Source: Rikenellaceae bacterium (GTDB lineage: Bacteria > Bacteroidota > Bacteroidia > Bacteroidales > Rikenellaceae). From it: DNA of 64,000 bases. Made by a program: the position numbers and the translations under genes. The notes below the pieces were generated by a model. That model was not told the origin of the DNA, did not search any database, and saw only the letters and a program-made list of their open reading frames with translations. Location: NCBI GenBank assembly GCA_017936385.1, contig JAGBFQ010000032.1, positions 41,562 to 105,561 on the forward strand. The letters run 5' to 3'. Positions 37,748-45,968 of this stretch are shown in pieces. Position 1 is the stretch's first letter, and each line of letters opens with the position of its first letter.

Positions 37748-39391
37748 ATGAAAAAGATTGTAAACCTGTGTTTGATTCTGGCCGTTGGTGTTATGGCTTC
37801 GAGCTGTAACTGCTTCAAAAAAATGGCCAAAAATGTGGATGACGTGATTGTTACCTGCAATCCCGAGGTCCTTACCCTGAAAGGCAATAACATCATCACC
37901 GATGTTACTGTAAGCTTCCCCGAGAAGTACTACAACAAGAAGGCTGTTGCCAAGGTTACTCCCGTGCTGGAGTTCGAAGGTGGTAGCATTGTTGGTACTC
38001 CTCAATACTTCCAAGGTTCGAAAGTTAAGGACAACTACATCGTAATCGACCAAAAGATGGGTGGCAGCTACACCATGTCGGTGTCGTTCCCGTATGACCC
38101 CCGCGCCGAGGTTTCGACCCTGGTTATGGTTATCGAGGGACGTTGCAACAAAGAGACCGAGATGACCGAGGTTGCCCGTATCCCCGTTGCTGAGGGTGTC
38201 AACACGCTCCAAAACAAGATGAACTACACTTCGGCTCTGGAGCTTATGAGCGACAAGTACGAGAAGACCACCACCATCAGCGAGAAGGCTAACATCATGT
38301 ACACCATCAACCAATCGAACGTTCGCAAAAATCAGCTGACCACCGAGCAAATCAAGGCTCTGGAGGCATTCATCACCGAGAACGTTGACAAAGACCGTGT
38401 AACTCTGGGTAGCGTTTACGCTAACGGTTATGCTTCGCCCGATGGTCCTCTGGCTCTGAACGACAAACTGTCGAAAGCTCGTAGCGAGAGCGGCCAAAAA
38501 GCTCTGAAAAACGAGCTCAAAAAGGTTGACGGTGTAAGCTATGACGCCGCAGCTTATGGCGAGGACTGGCAAGGTTTCAAAGAGTTGGTTGAGGCTTCGA
38601 ACATCGAGGACAAAGCCATGATTCTCCAAATCCTCCAAATGACCAGCAACCCCGCAGAGCGCGATGCTCAAATCAAAAATATGAGCGCCGTATTTGAGCA
38701 ACTCGCAAAAGAGGTTCTTCCCCAACTGCGTCGTACTCAATTGGTTGCAACTGCCGAGGTTCAAAACCTGACCGACGCCGAAATCGTTGCTGCTATCGAG
38801 CGTGGCGAGATGTCGAAACTCAGCCTCGAGCAACTGCTCTATGGTGCAACTCTGATTAACGACAACGCCGCAAAAGCAAAAGTTTACGCTGCTGCCGCAA
38901 CTACCTACAACGATGCTCGTGCTTACAACAACCTTGGTGTTGTGAACGCTCAAATGGGCAACTGGGCCGAGGCAAGCAAAGCTTTCTCGAAGGCTTCGTC
39001 GCTCAGCTCGGATGCTGTCATCAACAACAACTTGGCAGTGGGTGCTCTGGCCGAGGGCAAAATCGCAGAGGCAAAACAATACATTGCCGGTGCTTCGGCT
39101 GAGGCTCAAGCTCTGGCTGCCGTAGCAGAGGGTAACTACGCTGCTGCCAATGGCAAACTGTCGGGCTACAACGCTGCTGTAAACTACGTATTGGAGGGCA
39201 ATATGTCGGCTGCTAAATCGGCTTTGGCCGGTGACAAATCGGCTGATGCTGAATACCTGCGTGCTGTAATCGCTTCGCTGCAAGGTAACGTAGCCGAGGC
39301 TAAGGCTTATCTGAAAAGCGCAATCGAGAAGAACCCCGCAATGAAAGCAAAAGCTGCTAAAGATGTAAATCTGAAAGCGTTGCTGAAGTAA
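37748..39391 (+). CDS. Lipoprotein with OmpA-like and TPR-like regions
   Basis: Exported 547-residue lipoprotein (lipobox MASSC). The first 150 residues are beta-rich. A stretch near residues 200-270 (VYANGYASPDGPLALNDKLS then KARSESGQKAL) resembles the peptidoglycan-binding OmpA fold. The C-terminal half is Ala-rich helical repeats (YNDARAYNNLGVVNAQMG, WAEASKAFSKAS) of tetratricopeptide type. This suggests an outer-membrane to peptidoglycan tether with protein-binding repeats, an inference from composition. Codon use suggests high expression. It lies 105 bases after pnp and ends at a perfect 20-base hairpin. Confidence 0.8.
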   Translation: MKKIVNLCLILAVGVMASSCNCFKKMAKNVDDVIVTCNPEVLTLKGNNIITDVTVSFPEKYYNKKAVAKVTPVLEFEGGSIVGTPQYFQGSKVKDNYIVIDQKMGGSYTMSVSFPYDPRAEVSTLVMVIEGRCNKETEMTEVARIPVAEGVNTLQNKMNYTSALELMSDKYEKTTTISEKANIMYTINQSNVRKNQLTTEQIKALEAFITENVDKDRVTLGSVYANGYASPDGPLALNDKLSKARSESGQKALKNELKKVDGVSYDAAAYGEDWQGFKELVEASNIEDKAMILQILQMTSNPAERDAQIKNMSAVFEQLAKEVLPQLRRTQLVATAEVQNLTDAEIVAAIERGEMSKLSLEQLLYGATLINDNAAKAKVYAAAATTYNDARAYNNLGVVNAQMGNWAEASKAFSKASSLSSDAVINNNLAVGALAEGKIAEAKQYIAGASAEAQALAAVAEGNYAAANGKLSGYNAAVNYVLEGNMSAAKSALAGDKSADAEYLRAVIASLQGNVAEAKAYLKSAIEKNPAMKAKAAKDVNLKALLK

Positions 39392-39404
39392 TTTAGGGTA
39401 CATA

Positions 39405-39448
39405 CACAACAAAAGGGCTGTCAATTGCTTGACAGCCCTTTTGTTGTG
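39405..39448. terminator. Bidirectional terminator
   Basis: A perfect 20-base stem (39405-39424 with 39429-39448, loop TTGC) containing AAAAGGGCTGTCAA and TTGACAGCCCTTTT lies between the convergent lipoprotein gene and fabH. Confidence 0.93.
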
Positions 39449-39461
39449 TACGGAACAATGA

Positions 39462-40448
39462 TTATATACCCCATTTGTAGTAGAGCGAACCCCAGGTGAA
39501 GCCTGCGCCGAAGGCCGACATCAGGATGTTGTCTCCCTTGCGGAAGCGTTCCTTGTAGTTCCACAGCACCAACGGAATCGAGGTGCCTGCTGTGTTACCG
39601 AAACGGTCGATATTCACCAACAGTTTCTCCTCTGGAAGGCCAAGCTGTTGCTGTATGGCTTGAATGATACGGATGTTGGCCTGGTGAGGGATGAAGTAGT
39701 CGATGTTGTTCATTGTCAGGTTGTTGCGACGCATGACGGTTTCGGTGGTGTTGCCCATATTGGTCACGGCATAGCGGAACACGGTGCGTCCCTCCTGGAA
39801 GATGTAGTGTGCGTGTTCGGCCACGGTTTCGATGGTTGCAGGGTACTTCGAGCCTCCCGCTTTTTGGTAGAGGAAACGTCGTCCCACGCCGTCGACGTGC
39901 ATATCGCAATCGATAAGTCCTTCGTTCTCGTCTTCGGTGGCTTCGATGAGCAGAGCCACGGCTGCGTCACCAAACAGAGGAGCTGTGGTGCGGTCGCCAT
40001 AATCGACGATGCTCGACATTTTTTCGCCGCACACAAGAATAGCCTTGTTGGCCGTGCCGGCCTTAATCATCGAGGCGATGGAGGCCATCGAGAAGATGAA
40101 TCCGCTGCATCCTGCGTTGATGTCGTATCCCCAAGCGTTGAGAATGTGGCATTTGTCGCTGATGATGTTTGCTGTTGCGGGGAACGGCATGTCGGGTGTC
40201 ACCGTAGCGCAAATCACCATATCTATTTCATCGGGATTGGTTCCGGTTGTTTGGAGTAGTTTTTCGACGGCTTGGGCACCCATGTATGATGTTCCGAGTG
40301 CTTCGCCTTTGAGGATTCGTCGTTCTTTGATTCCGGTACGTGTGGTAATCCACTCGTCGGAGGTGTCCATCATTGTGGACAGTTCTTGATTGGTCAAGAC
40401 ATACTCCGGAAGGTATGCTTCGATGCCTTTAATTACTGCATTTCTCAT
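39462..40448 (-). CDS. fabH: Beta-ketoacyl-ACP synthase III
   Basis: Starts fatty acid synthesis by condensing acetyl-CoA (or a branched acyl-CoA) with malonyl-ACP. The product is 328 residues. The Cys-His-Asn triad is visible: Cys in DINAGCSGFIFSM, His in FIPHQANIRI, Asn in FGNTAGTSIPL. Start ATG 40448 gives the family N-terminus (AVIKGIEAYLPEYVLTN); the frame extends to 40487 without support. Branched primers are usual in Bacteroidales, though specificity cannot be read here. Confidence 0.97.
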   Translation of the reverse strand: MRNAVIKGIEAYLPEYVLTNQELSTMMDTSDEWITTRTGIKERRILKGEALGTSYMGAQAVEKLLQTTGTNPDEIDMVICATVTPDMPFPATANIISDKCHILNAWGYDINAGCSGFIFSMASIASMIKAGTANKAILVCGEKMSSIVDYGDRTTAPLFGDAAVALLIEATEDENEGLIDCDMHVDGVGRRFLYQKAGGSKYPATIETVAEHAHYIFQEGRTVFRYAVTNMGNTTETVMRRNNLTMNNIDYFIPHQANIRIIQAIQQQLGLPEEKLLVNIDRFGNTAGTSIPLVLWNYKERFRKGDNILMSAFGAGFTWGSLYYKWGI

Positions 40449-40484
40449 CTCACAAATCTTTACGTTTTTAATTGTAGGCAGTCG

Positions 40485-40492
40485 CAAAGGTA
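40485..40492 (-). promoter_or_regulatory. -7 box for fabH
   Basis: Minus-strand TACCTTTG 37 bases before the start, with GTTG (40512-40515) 19 bases upstream as a poor -33 box. Confidence 0.5.
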
Positions 40493-40664
40493 ATCATATT
40501 TTGCAAATAAACAACTCTCTCGGCGGAAAATAGGGCACTTCGAAATGTAAAATACAGAGTCTTGGAGCGCGGTCGATGTTGTGTTGTATGGATGGCTTGT
40601 GTGGAAAAATGTATCTGCAATTTGTCGACGAAACATAAAAATTTATCTACAAAATTGTCGTTTT

Positions 40665-40696
40665 ATTGTGTGATTTAATAATTATTAGTATTTTTG
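40665..40696 (+). promoter_or_regulatory. Promoter of the fimbrillin/DUF4493 operon
   Basis: ATTG (40665-40668), 20 bases, TATTTTTG (40689-40696), with the first start codon at 40759. The surrounding 310-base gap (40449-40758) is otherwise AT-rich with the fabH boxes at its left end. No invertible flanking repeats, as would mark phase variation, were seen. Confidence 0.65.
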
Positions 40697-40758
40697 CGAC
40701 GTTGAAGGTAGTGTGCACATGTGCGCACTTGAAGTGAGATTATAAACAAGTTGATGAT

Positions 40759-41508
40759 ATGAAACGCTTTCTGAGAATGTTGATGATGTGTATGGCGGGT
40801 GGAACTCTGATGATGGCCCCCTCGTGCACGGATGCCGAGAAGGTTGAGGACGGAGGAGTGTTGCGAGTGAAACTTGCAGTCGATGCCTCGGCTGTGACGC
40901 GCGCCGAGCAGATGACTGTTGCGGCTCCCGAGGCTGCGGCTTTTGACCTGGAGGTTGCCACCGCCGAAGGCGAGCAGGTGGAGTATTGGGCGAGTCTGGA
41001 GGAACTGACTGCCGACCGTCGTTTTGAGGTGGGAGAGTATCAGCTCAAGGCCACTTATGGCGATGTAACGGATGAGGGGTTTGATAAGACGGCTTTCGAG
41101 GCTCAGGCTCCGTGTCGAATCATGCCCAATCAGACCACGCTTGTCAATATGACAGCAACGCTGGTTAATACGGGTGTCAGAGTGAGTCGAAGTGCAGCTT
41201 TTGCAAAATACTTTTCGAATGTCACCGTCGAGTTGGAGAGTGCCGCAGGTGCTGTGATTCCCTTTGTGGAGGATGAACAACGTGTGGCTTTTGTTGCACC
41301 TGAAGGTTTCGCGCTGAAGGTGGCCTACACCAAACCCAACGGAACAGAGGGAAACCGAACCTTCCGTGTGAGCGACGTGCAACCGCGCACCATCTATAAC
41401 GTGCGCCTGGATGTCAACGATGGCGAGGTGGGAAGTGCTGCGTTGGTTGTCAAGTTTGACGACAGCGTGACCGTTGAGAATGTGGAAATTGAAATTGACG
41501 AACAATAG
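40759..41508 (+). CDS. DUF4493 domain lipoprotein
   Basis: First gene of the surface-protein operon, 249 residues. The lipobox is MAPSC, followed by TDAEKVEDGG. DUF4493 pattern: a Thr-Arg motif near residue 47 (SAVTRAEQM), a strand with EYWASLEELT, then VGEYQLKATYGDV, and a second beta domain starting NTGVRVS. This resembles other Bacteroidales lipoproteins found beside fimbrial genes. Six bases separate it from the next gene. Likely a surface-exposed or minor structural subunit; no enzymatic motif was found. Confidence 0.75.
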   Translation: MKRFLRMLMMCMAGGTLMMAPSCTDAEKVEDGGVLRVKLAVDASAVTRAEQMTVAAPEAAAFDLEVATAEGEQVEYWASLEELTADRRFEVGEYQLKATYGDVTDEGFDKTAFEAQAPCRIMPNQTTLVNMTATLVNTGVRVSRSAAFAKYFSNVTVELESAAGAVIPFVEDEQRVAFVAPEGFALKVAYTKPNGTEGNRTFRVSDVQPRTIYNVRLDVNDGEVGSAALVVKFDDSVTVENVEIEIDEQ

Positions 41509-41514
41509 GACGTT

Positions 41515-42804
41515 ATGATAAAACTTAAATCACTGTTTGTAGCTCTTCTGTGTGTGTCAGCCATGGGTTGTATCCGTGGCGACGAGAATAACCGCCAACC
41601 CTCCAAACCGACCAAAGGTACGGTCGAAGTGGGTTCCGTGGAGCTTGTTTTTGCCGACGGTCAGTCGATAGACACCGAGGGCTATGACGTTTTAATTAGT
41701 GGCGAAGATGGCCGAGTTGAGGCTCGCGGATTGCTGGGCGATTTGTCGAACGTATCGCTCTCCGAGGGCGAGTATCAGATGACCATCTCGTCGATGACAG
41801 AGGTGCCCGTGGCCGAATGGAATACGCCCTACTATGTGGCGACAACCACGCTGACTGTCGAGGCAGGGGCTGCAACGCAAATCGGTAAACTGACTGCTGA
41901 ACTGCAAAATATCGGTGTGCGTGTGGAGTTCACCGACCGTTTCCGTGAGGTTATGGACTCGGGTTATAGCGTTGAGGTTACTCTGGGCCTGGGTCGTTTG
42001 ACTTATCGTGCCGACGAGAGTCGTACGGGTTATTTCCGCGCTACGGCCGAGAAACAGATGCTCACCGCCGTGCTGACGGGACACAGTAATGGACAACCCG
42101 TGTCCGAGCAGCGAATCGTGAAGGATGTTACCCCCGGAGAAGTTAAAGTTCTGACCTTCGACATCAAGGAGCAAGAGCCCGAGGATAATCCTCCCGTCGA
42201 CCCCGAGCCCGAGGAGGGTGGTGCCAAATTGGACTTCGTGGTTGACGTTACGGTTGGTAGTGTAGATATAAATGGCAACATCACGGTAGATGAAAACGAC
42301 CGCGAACCCGCAGAGGGTGACGGCGAAGGCGGTGAAGGTGGCGAAGATGACAAACCTATTCCTCCCGTAGAACCTGACAAGCCGCAAGACCTGGGTGTTC
42401 CGACCATTGTCTGGGAGGGACACGACCTGAGCCAATGGTTTGAACTGACCTCGGGTGATATCACCGTGGCACTCAATATTGCAGCACCCAACAAAATCAA
42501 AACGCTGGTGGTGGATATCGTTTCGGATGCTGCGGCATTCCAAAAGGACCAACTCCAAGGTGTGGGACTTGATAGCCACTTGGATTTGAGTAACCCCGGG
42601 GCGTTGCGTGGTGCTATCGAGGGTCTGGGATTCCCCGTAGCCGAGAACGTGGTGGGTAAAACAGAGCTGGTGTTCGACATCTCGAGCTTTATGCCGATGA
42701 TGATTGTGGCCAATGGCAAAAAGGTGGAGTTCAAGTTGACGCTGACCGACGAGTTCGGACATGAAGTGGTGACCTCACTGAAATTGAATGTGAAACTTAA
42801 CTAA
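41515..42804 (+). CDS. DUF4493 domain lipoprotein with C-terminal extension
   Basis: Lipoprotein of 429 residues (lipobox SAMGC, then IRGDENN). DUF4493 lies in the first half (ARGLLGDLSNVSLSEGEYQM and LQNIGVRVEFTDRF). A Pro/Glu/Gly-rich linker (EPEDNPPVDPEPEEGG and a second near EGDGEGGEGGEDDKP) leads to a C-terminal beta domain with TLVVDIVSDAAAF and LVFDISSFMPMM. The extension partly resembles the middle domain of the next gene. It starts 6 bases after the first gene and ends 8 before the third. Function unknown. Confidence 0.75.
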   Translation: MIKLKSLFVALLCVSAMGCIRGDENNRQPSKPTKGTVEVGSVELVFADGQSIDTEGYDVLISGEDGRVEARGLLGDLSNVSLSEGEYQMTISSMTEVPVAEWNTPYYVATTTLTVEAGAATQIGKLTAELQNIGVRVEFTDRFREVMDSGYSVEVTLGLGRLTYRADESRTGYFRATAEKQMLTAVLTGHSNGQPVSEQRIVKDVTPGEVKVLTFDIKEQEPEDNPPVDPEPEEGGAKLDFVVDVTVGSVDINGNITVDENDREPAEGDGEGGEGGEDDKPIPPVEPDKPQDLGVPTIVWEGHDLSQWFELTSGDITVALNIAAPNKIKTLVVDIVSDAAAFQKDQLQGVGLDSHLDLSNPGALRGAIEGLGFPVAENVVGKTELVFDISSFMPMMIVANGKKVEFKLTLTDEFGHEVVTSLKLNVKLN

Positions 42805-42812
42805 CGCGAGCG

Positions 42813-44855
42813 ATGAACAATATGTTGAAAAGTGTGAGATTCGGTTTTGTGGCGTTGTGCGTAGGCGTGGCGCTGATGTTGGGCGGCTGTACGGCCGAAC
42901 CCGAGAACGGGGCCGAGGGCCTGGGTGTTGTACGCCTTGGTGTAGAGTTTGATAGCTCGACAACACGTGCCGAGGTCAACCCTCAAATCAACTCGATTGA
43001 GGTGGCAAACGGCGTGGGTACGATTCGCTCATGGAAGTCGCTGGATGAGATTCCCGCCGAGCTGGTGCTCACAAGCGGAACTTATACGGTGACGGTGTCG
43101 GCAGGCGTGGCCGCAACGGGTTTCGATGGCCCGCACTACTCGGGTAACCGCGAATTTACGGTGTCGGCAGGTTCGGAGGAGAGTGTCGAGGTGGTTTGTA
43201 CCATCGACAATGTGCTGGTGGGCGTGTCGTTCGACCAAACGGTGACGGATAATTTGACGGACTACTCGGTTCGGGTGTCGGCTGACGCAGCAAACAGCGT
43301 TACGTTCACCGCCGAGAATTGCGAACGTGTGGCATATATTACCCCTGCTGCGGGTGACACCGATATGACTTGGAACTTTGCTGCTCAAACCGCCGAGGGA
43401 ACGGCTGTGTCGGCCGAGGGTAAAATTACCAACCTTAAACCCGCAACGGAGTATCGACTCGCAGTGAAATATAATATTCGTCCGTTGGGCGGCGCTGTAA
43501 TCAACGTCGTGTTGAATGAGGATACGGATGACGTGGAGGATGTGTTCGATATCTATGGTCGTCCCGAAATCAAGGCTTTGGATTTCGAAATAAGTGAGCC
43601 GCAACAACCTCGTCCCGAGCCCTTTACGATTCGAGCTAAGGCTCCCTCGACAATCATCTCGCTTACGGCTTCGTCGGTGATTTACGGCGAGGAGCCTGTC
43701 CAACTGCTTGGTTGGAGCGGGGGCGCGGGTGTTGTCGTTACCCAAGTGAGCGATACGGAATGCACCGTGGCATTAGGCGAGGAGTACATCGCTTCGCTGC
43801 CCGGAGGTGTTACCGACATCGTGTTCACGGTGCTGGATGACAAGGGCAACACGGCAGGTGCTACGGCAAGTTTCCTCAAAGCGGGTGTGAGTGCCGTGTC
43901 CGATTGGGATATGTGGGCAACACGTACCTCGGTGTCGGCTGTGATGCCCAAGGTCGAGAATAGTGTTCAATTTGGTTATATGGTCGCCCAGGCAACCCGC
44001 AGTGGCGAGTGGACAATGGTTGACGCTGTGTACGATGAGACTTCGGAGAGTTATCGTGCAGACCTTTCGGGGCTCACTCCGTCGACCACCTATTCGGTGT
44101 GTCTGTTTGTGGGTGGCGCTGCTACGGGCGAACCTGTGACAATCACCACCGAGGCTGCTCCTCAAATTTTGAATGGCGACTTCGAGAGTTGGCACAAAAG
44201 CGGAAAAATATGGTATCCCTATGCATCTGGTGCAACTCCCTATTGGGATAGCGGAAATAAAGGAGCTACAACTCTGGGCGATAGCTGGAATCTTACGCTC
44301 AGTAGCGAGGACCCGCGTCCCGGTTCATCGGGTAAATTGTGTGTGCGTATGCAGTCGGCATTCCCGAGTATGATGGGTATCGGCAAATTTGCCGCAGGTA
44401 ACGTCTATACGGGTCGCTTTGCCGAACTGGACGGAATGAATGGTGTCGTGGAGTTTGGTCAACCCTTTACGGGTCGTCCCACAGCACTGCACGGATGGTT
44501 CAAGTGCAATGTGGGCCAAATCAACAAAACGGGCGACGGTGCACCGGTAACTTCGGGCCCCGACCGCTATCAAATCATGATTTGCCTGACTACCGACAAA
44601 CACTCTGTCAATACCGCCGACAAGTCAACATTCTTCGACTGTAAGACTCACAGCAAGGTCGTGGCTTGGGCCGAGATTCTGGGTACAGAGTCGGTCAAGG
44701 ATTGGACCGAGTTTACCATTCCGCTGAATTACGTCAAACCCGGCGTGCGCCCGAGCTACATAATCATCGTTGCCTCGGCAAGCTCGTATGGCGACTACTT
44801 TACGGGTTCGACCGACAGCTGGATGTGCGTCGACGACTTTGAACTGATTTATTAA
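42813..44855 (+). CDS. DUF4493-PCMD fusion lipoprotein
   Basis: Lipoprotein of 680 residues (lipobox MLGGC). Domains in order: DUF4493 (about 30-250, with SSTTRAEVNPQ, IRSWKSLDEIP), a middle beta domain (SLTASSVIYGEEPVQLLG), a fibronectin-III-like part (MWATRTSVSAVMP to LTPSTTYSVCLFVGG), and a C-terminal PCMD domain (putative carbohydrate metabolism domain, bases 44172-44855) starting NGDFESWHKSG and ending WMCVDDFELIY. The last 227 residues are about 85 percent identical by eye to the end of the gene at 45969. The jelly-roll-like PCMD part may bind glycans on the cell surface. Confidence 0.8.
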   Translation: MNNMLKSVRFGFVALCVGVALMLGGCTAEPENGAEGLGVVRLGVEFDSSTTRAEVNPQINSIEVANGVGTIRSWKSLDEIPAELVLTSGTYTVTVSAGVAATGFDGPHYSGNREFTVSAGSEESVEVVCTIDNVLVGVSFDQTVTDNLTDYSVRVSADAANSVTFTAENCERVAYITPAAGDTDMTWNFAAQTAEGTAVSAEGKITNLKPATEYRLAVKYNIRPLGGAVINVVLNEDTDDVEDVFDIYGRPEIKALDFEISEPQQPRPEPFTIRAKAPSTIISLTASSVIYGEEPVQLLGWSGGAGVVVTQVSDTECTVALGEEYIASLPGGVTDIVFTVLDDKGNTAGATASFLKAGVSAVSDWDMWATRTSVSAVMPKVENSVQFGYMVAQATRSGEWTMVDAVYDETSESYRADLSGLTPSTTYSVCLFVGGAATGEPVTITTEAAPQILNGDFESWHKSGKIWYPYASGATPYWDSGNKGATTLGDSWNLTLSSEDPRPGSSGKLCVRMQSAFPSMMGIGKFAAGNVYTGRFAELDGMNGVVEFGQPFTGRPTALHGWFKCNVGQINKTGDGAPVTSGPDRYQIMICLTTDKHSVNTADKSTFFDCKTHSKVVAWAEILGTESVKDWTEFTIPLNYVKPGVRPSYIIIVASASSYGDYFTGSTDSWMCVDDFELIY

Positions 44856-44881
44856 CGAAACCTAACCATTGCAAAAGAGAT

Positions 44882-45958
44882 ATGTACAAGAAACTTATAT
44901 TGACGGCCTTGGCCTTTGCGTGCCTCGGCGTAACATACGCAGCTGACGGCCAAATCGTGGCTCCCCCAACAACCACCACTGCGGCTCCCCCAACAACCAC
45001 CACTGCGGCTAACGCAACAGCCACTGCGGCTAAAATGACTACCACTGCGGCTACCGTTGCTGCTAAAACAGCTCAGGAGGCGGACACTGTCGTAGCGAAA
45101 ACAGCGACACCCAAAACAGTAGCCGAAACTCCTGCTGTTGCTCCTGCCACCCCTTCGAAGGTCGTGGCAACACCCGTAGCCTCCACAACAACTACGACAG
45201 CGACAGCAACATCCGTAACTTCGGCGGCTGCTGCGACCTCTGCGGTGACTTATCCCGTTGTCAAGTCGAATATCAAGCCCAAGGTTAAGCGTGGCGAAAA
45301 GTTCGACCGTGGACTCAACGTGCCTGCATCGGCCTTCATCAAGAAAGGTTTGTGGACAACGGGTATCAAAGCGTCATACTCACAATACGACATGTCGGAG
45401 TATAAATTTCTGATTATCGAAGATATAGGTGTGGATGGCTACACACTCGACCTGAGTGCTCACTTGGGTTATACCTTCCGCGACAACATGATGATTGGAG
45501 CTCGTGTGGGTTACGACCGTACTTCGATAGGTTTGGGAAGTGCAAATCTGGGTGTCAGTGACATCGAACTGAACCTTAAAGATGTCAGTCATCTGAAACA
45601 TACATACACCGGAACACTGTTTTATCGTTACTACATGGGACTTGGCCAGAGCCAACGTTTCGCGTTCTTTACGGAGGTTCAGTTGGGTTTGGGCGGCTCG
45701 CAAGCCAAACAGAATCTGAGCGAGGAGAATGGCATGTTTGAGAAGTCGTTCAACGTGTCGCTCGGTTTTACTCCAGGTGTTGCTGCTTTCATCACCAACA
45801 ACCTTGCCCTCGAGGTGTCAATCAACCTGCTGGGTCTGAACTATAAGGATGTGGAACAAATCTCCAACCAGGTTTCGGTCGGACACCGTACGACAAGCTC
45901 GTTGGCTTGCAAAATCAACCTGCTGTCGCTTGGTTTCGGAATTTCGTTCTATTTGTAA
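44882..45958 (+). CDS. Outer membrane beta-barrel-like protein with Thr/Ala-rich stalk
   Basis: Exported 358-residue protein with a standard signal peptide (GVTYA-ADG) and no lipobox, the only such protein in the operon. Residues about 25-120 are low-complexity Ala/Thr/Pro (units APPTTTTA), coded by short tandem repeats. From about 150 on, alternating strands with turns (TTGIKASYSQYD, LSAHLGYTFRDNMMIG, FRYYM-type girdles) and a final SLGFGISFYL suggest an 8-10 stranded outer-membrane barrel. It could anchor or export the neighbouring lipoproteins, an inference from context alone. A single-domain porin-like protein is the alternative. Confidence 0.7.
   Translation: MYKKLILTALAFACLGVTYAADGQIVAPPTTTTAAPPTTTTAANATATAAKMTTTAATVAAKTAQEADTVVAKTATPKTVAETPAVAPATPSKVVATPVASTTTTTATATSVTSAAAATSAVTYPVVKSNIKPKVKRGEKFDRGLNVPASAFIKKGLWTTGIKASYSQYDMSEYKFLIIEDIGVDGYTLDLSAHLGYTFRDNMMIGARVGYDRTSIGLGSANLGVSDIELNLKDVSHLKHTYTGTLFYRYYMGLGQSQRFAFFTEVQLGLGGSQAKQNLSEENGMFEKSFNVSLGFTPGVAAFITNNLALEVSINLLGLNYKDVEQISNQVSVGHRTTSSLACKINLLSLGFGISFYL
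44960..45049 (+). repeat. Coding tandem repeat in the stalk region
   Basis: Two identical adjacent 24-base units (44960-44983 and 44984-45007, coding APPTTTTA) are followed by two degenerate 21-base units (ANATATA, AKMTTTA). Unit lengths are multiples of three, so copy changes would keep the frame. Confidence 0.85.
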
Positions 45959-45968
45959 AATGTAACCT

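Noticed and set aside
37643..39424. Open frame of about 590 codons on the minus strand
   Set aside because: Antisense shadow of the highly expressed lipoprotein gene, which has a lipobox and repeats.
40449..40758. Invertible promoter (phase variation) upstream of the fimbrillin operon
   Set aside because: Checked for inverted repeats flanking the promoter and for a nearby recombinase gene; neither was found.
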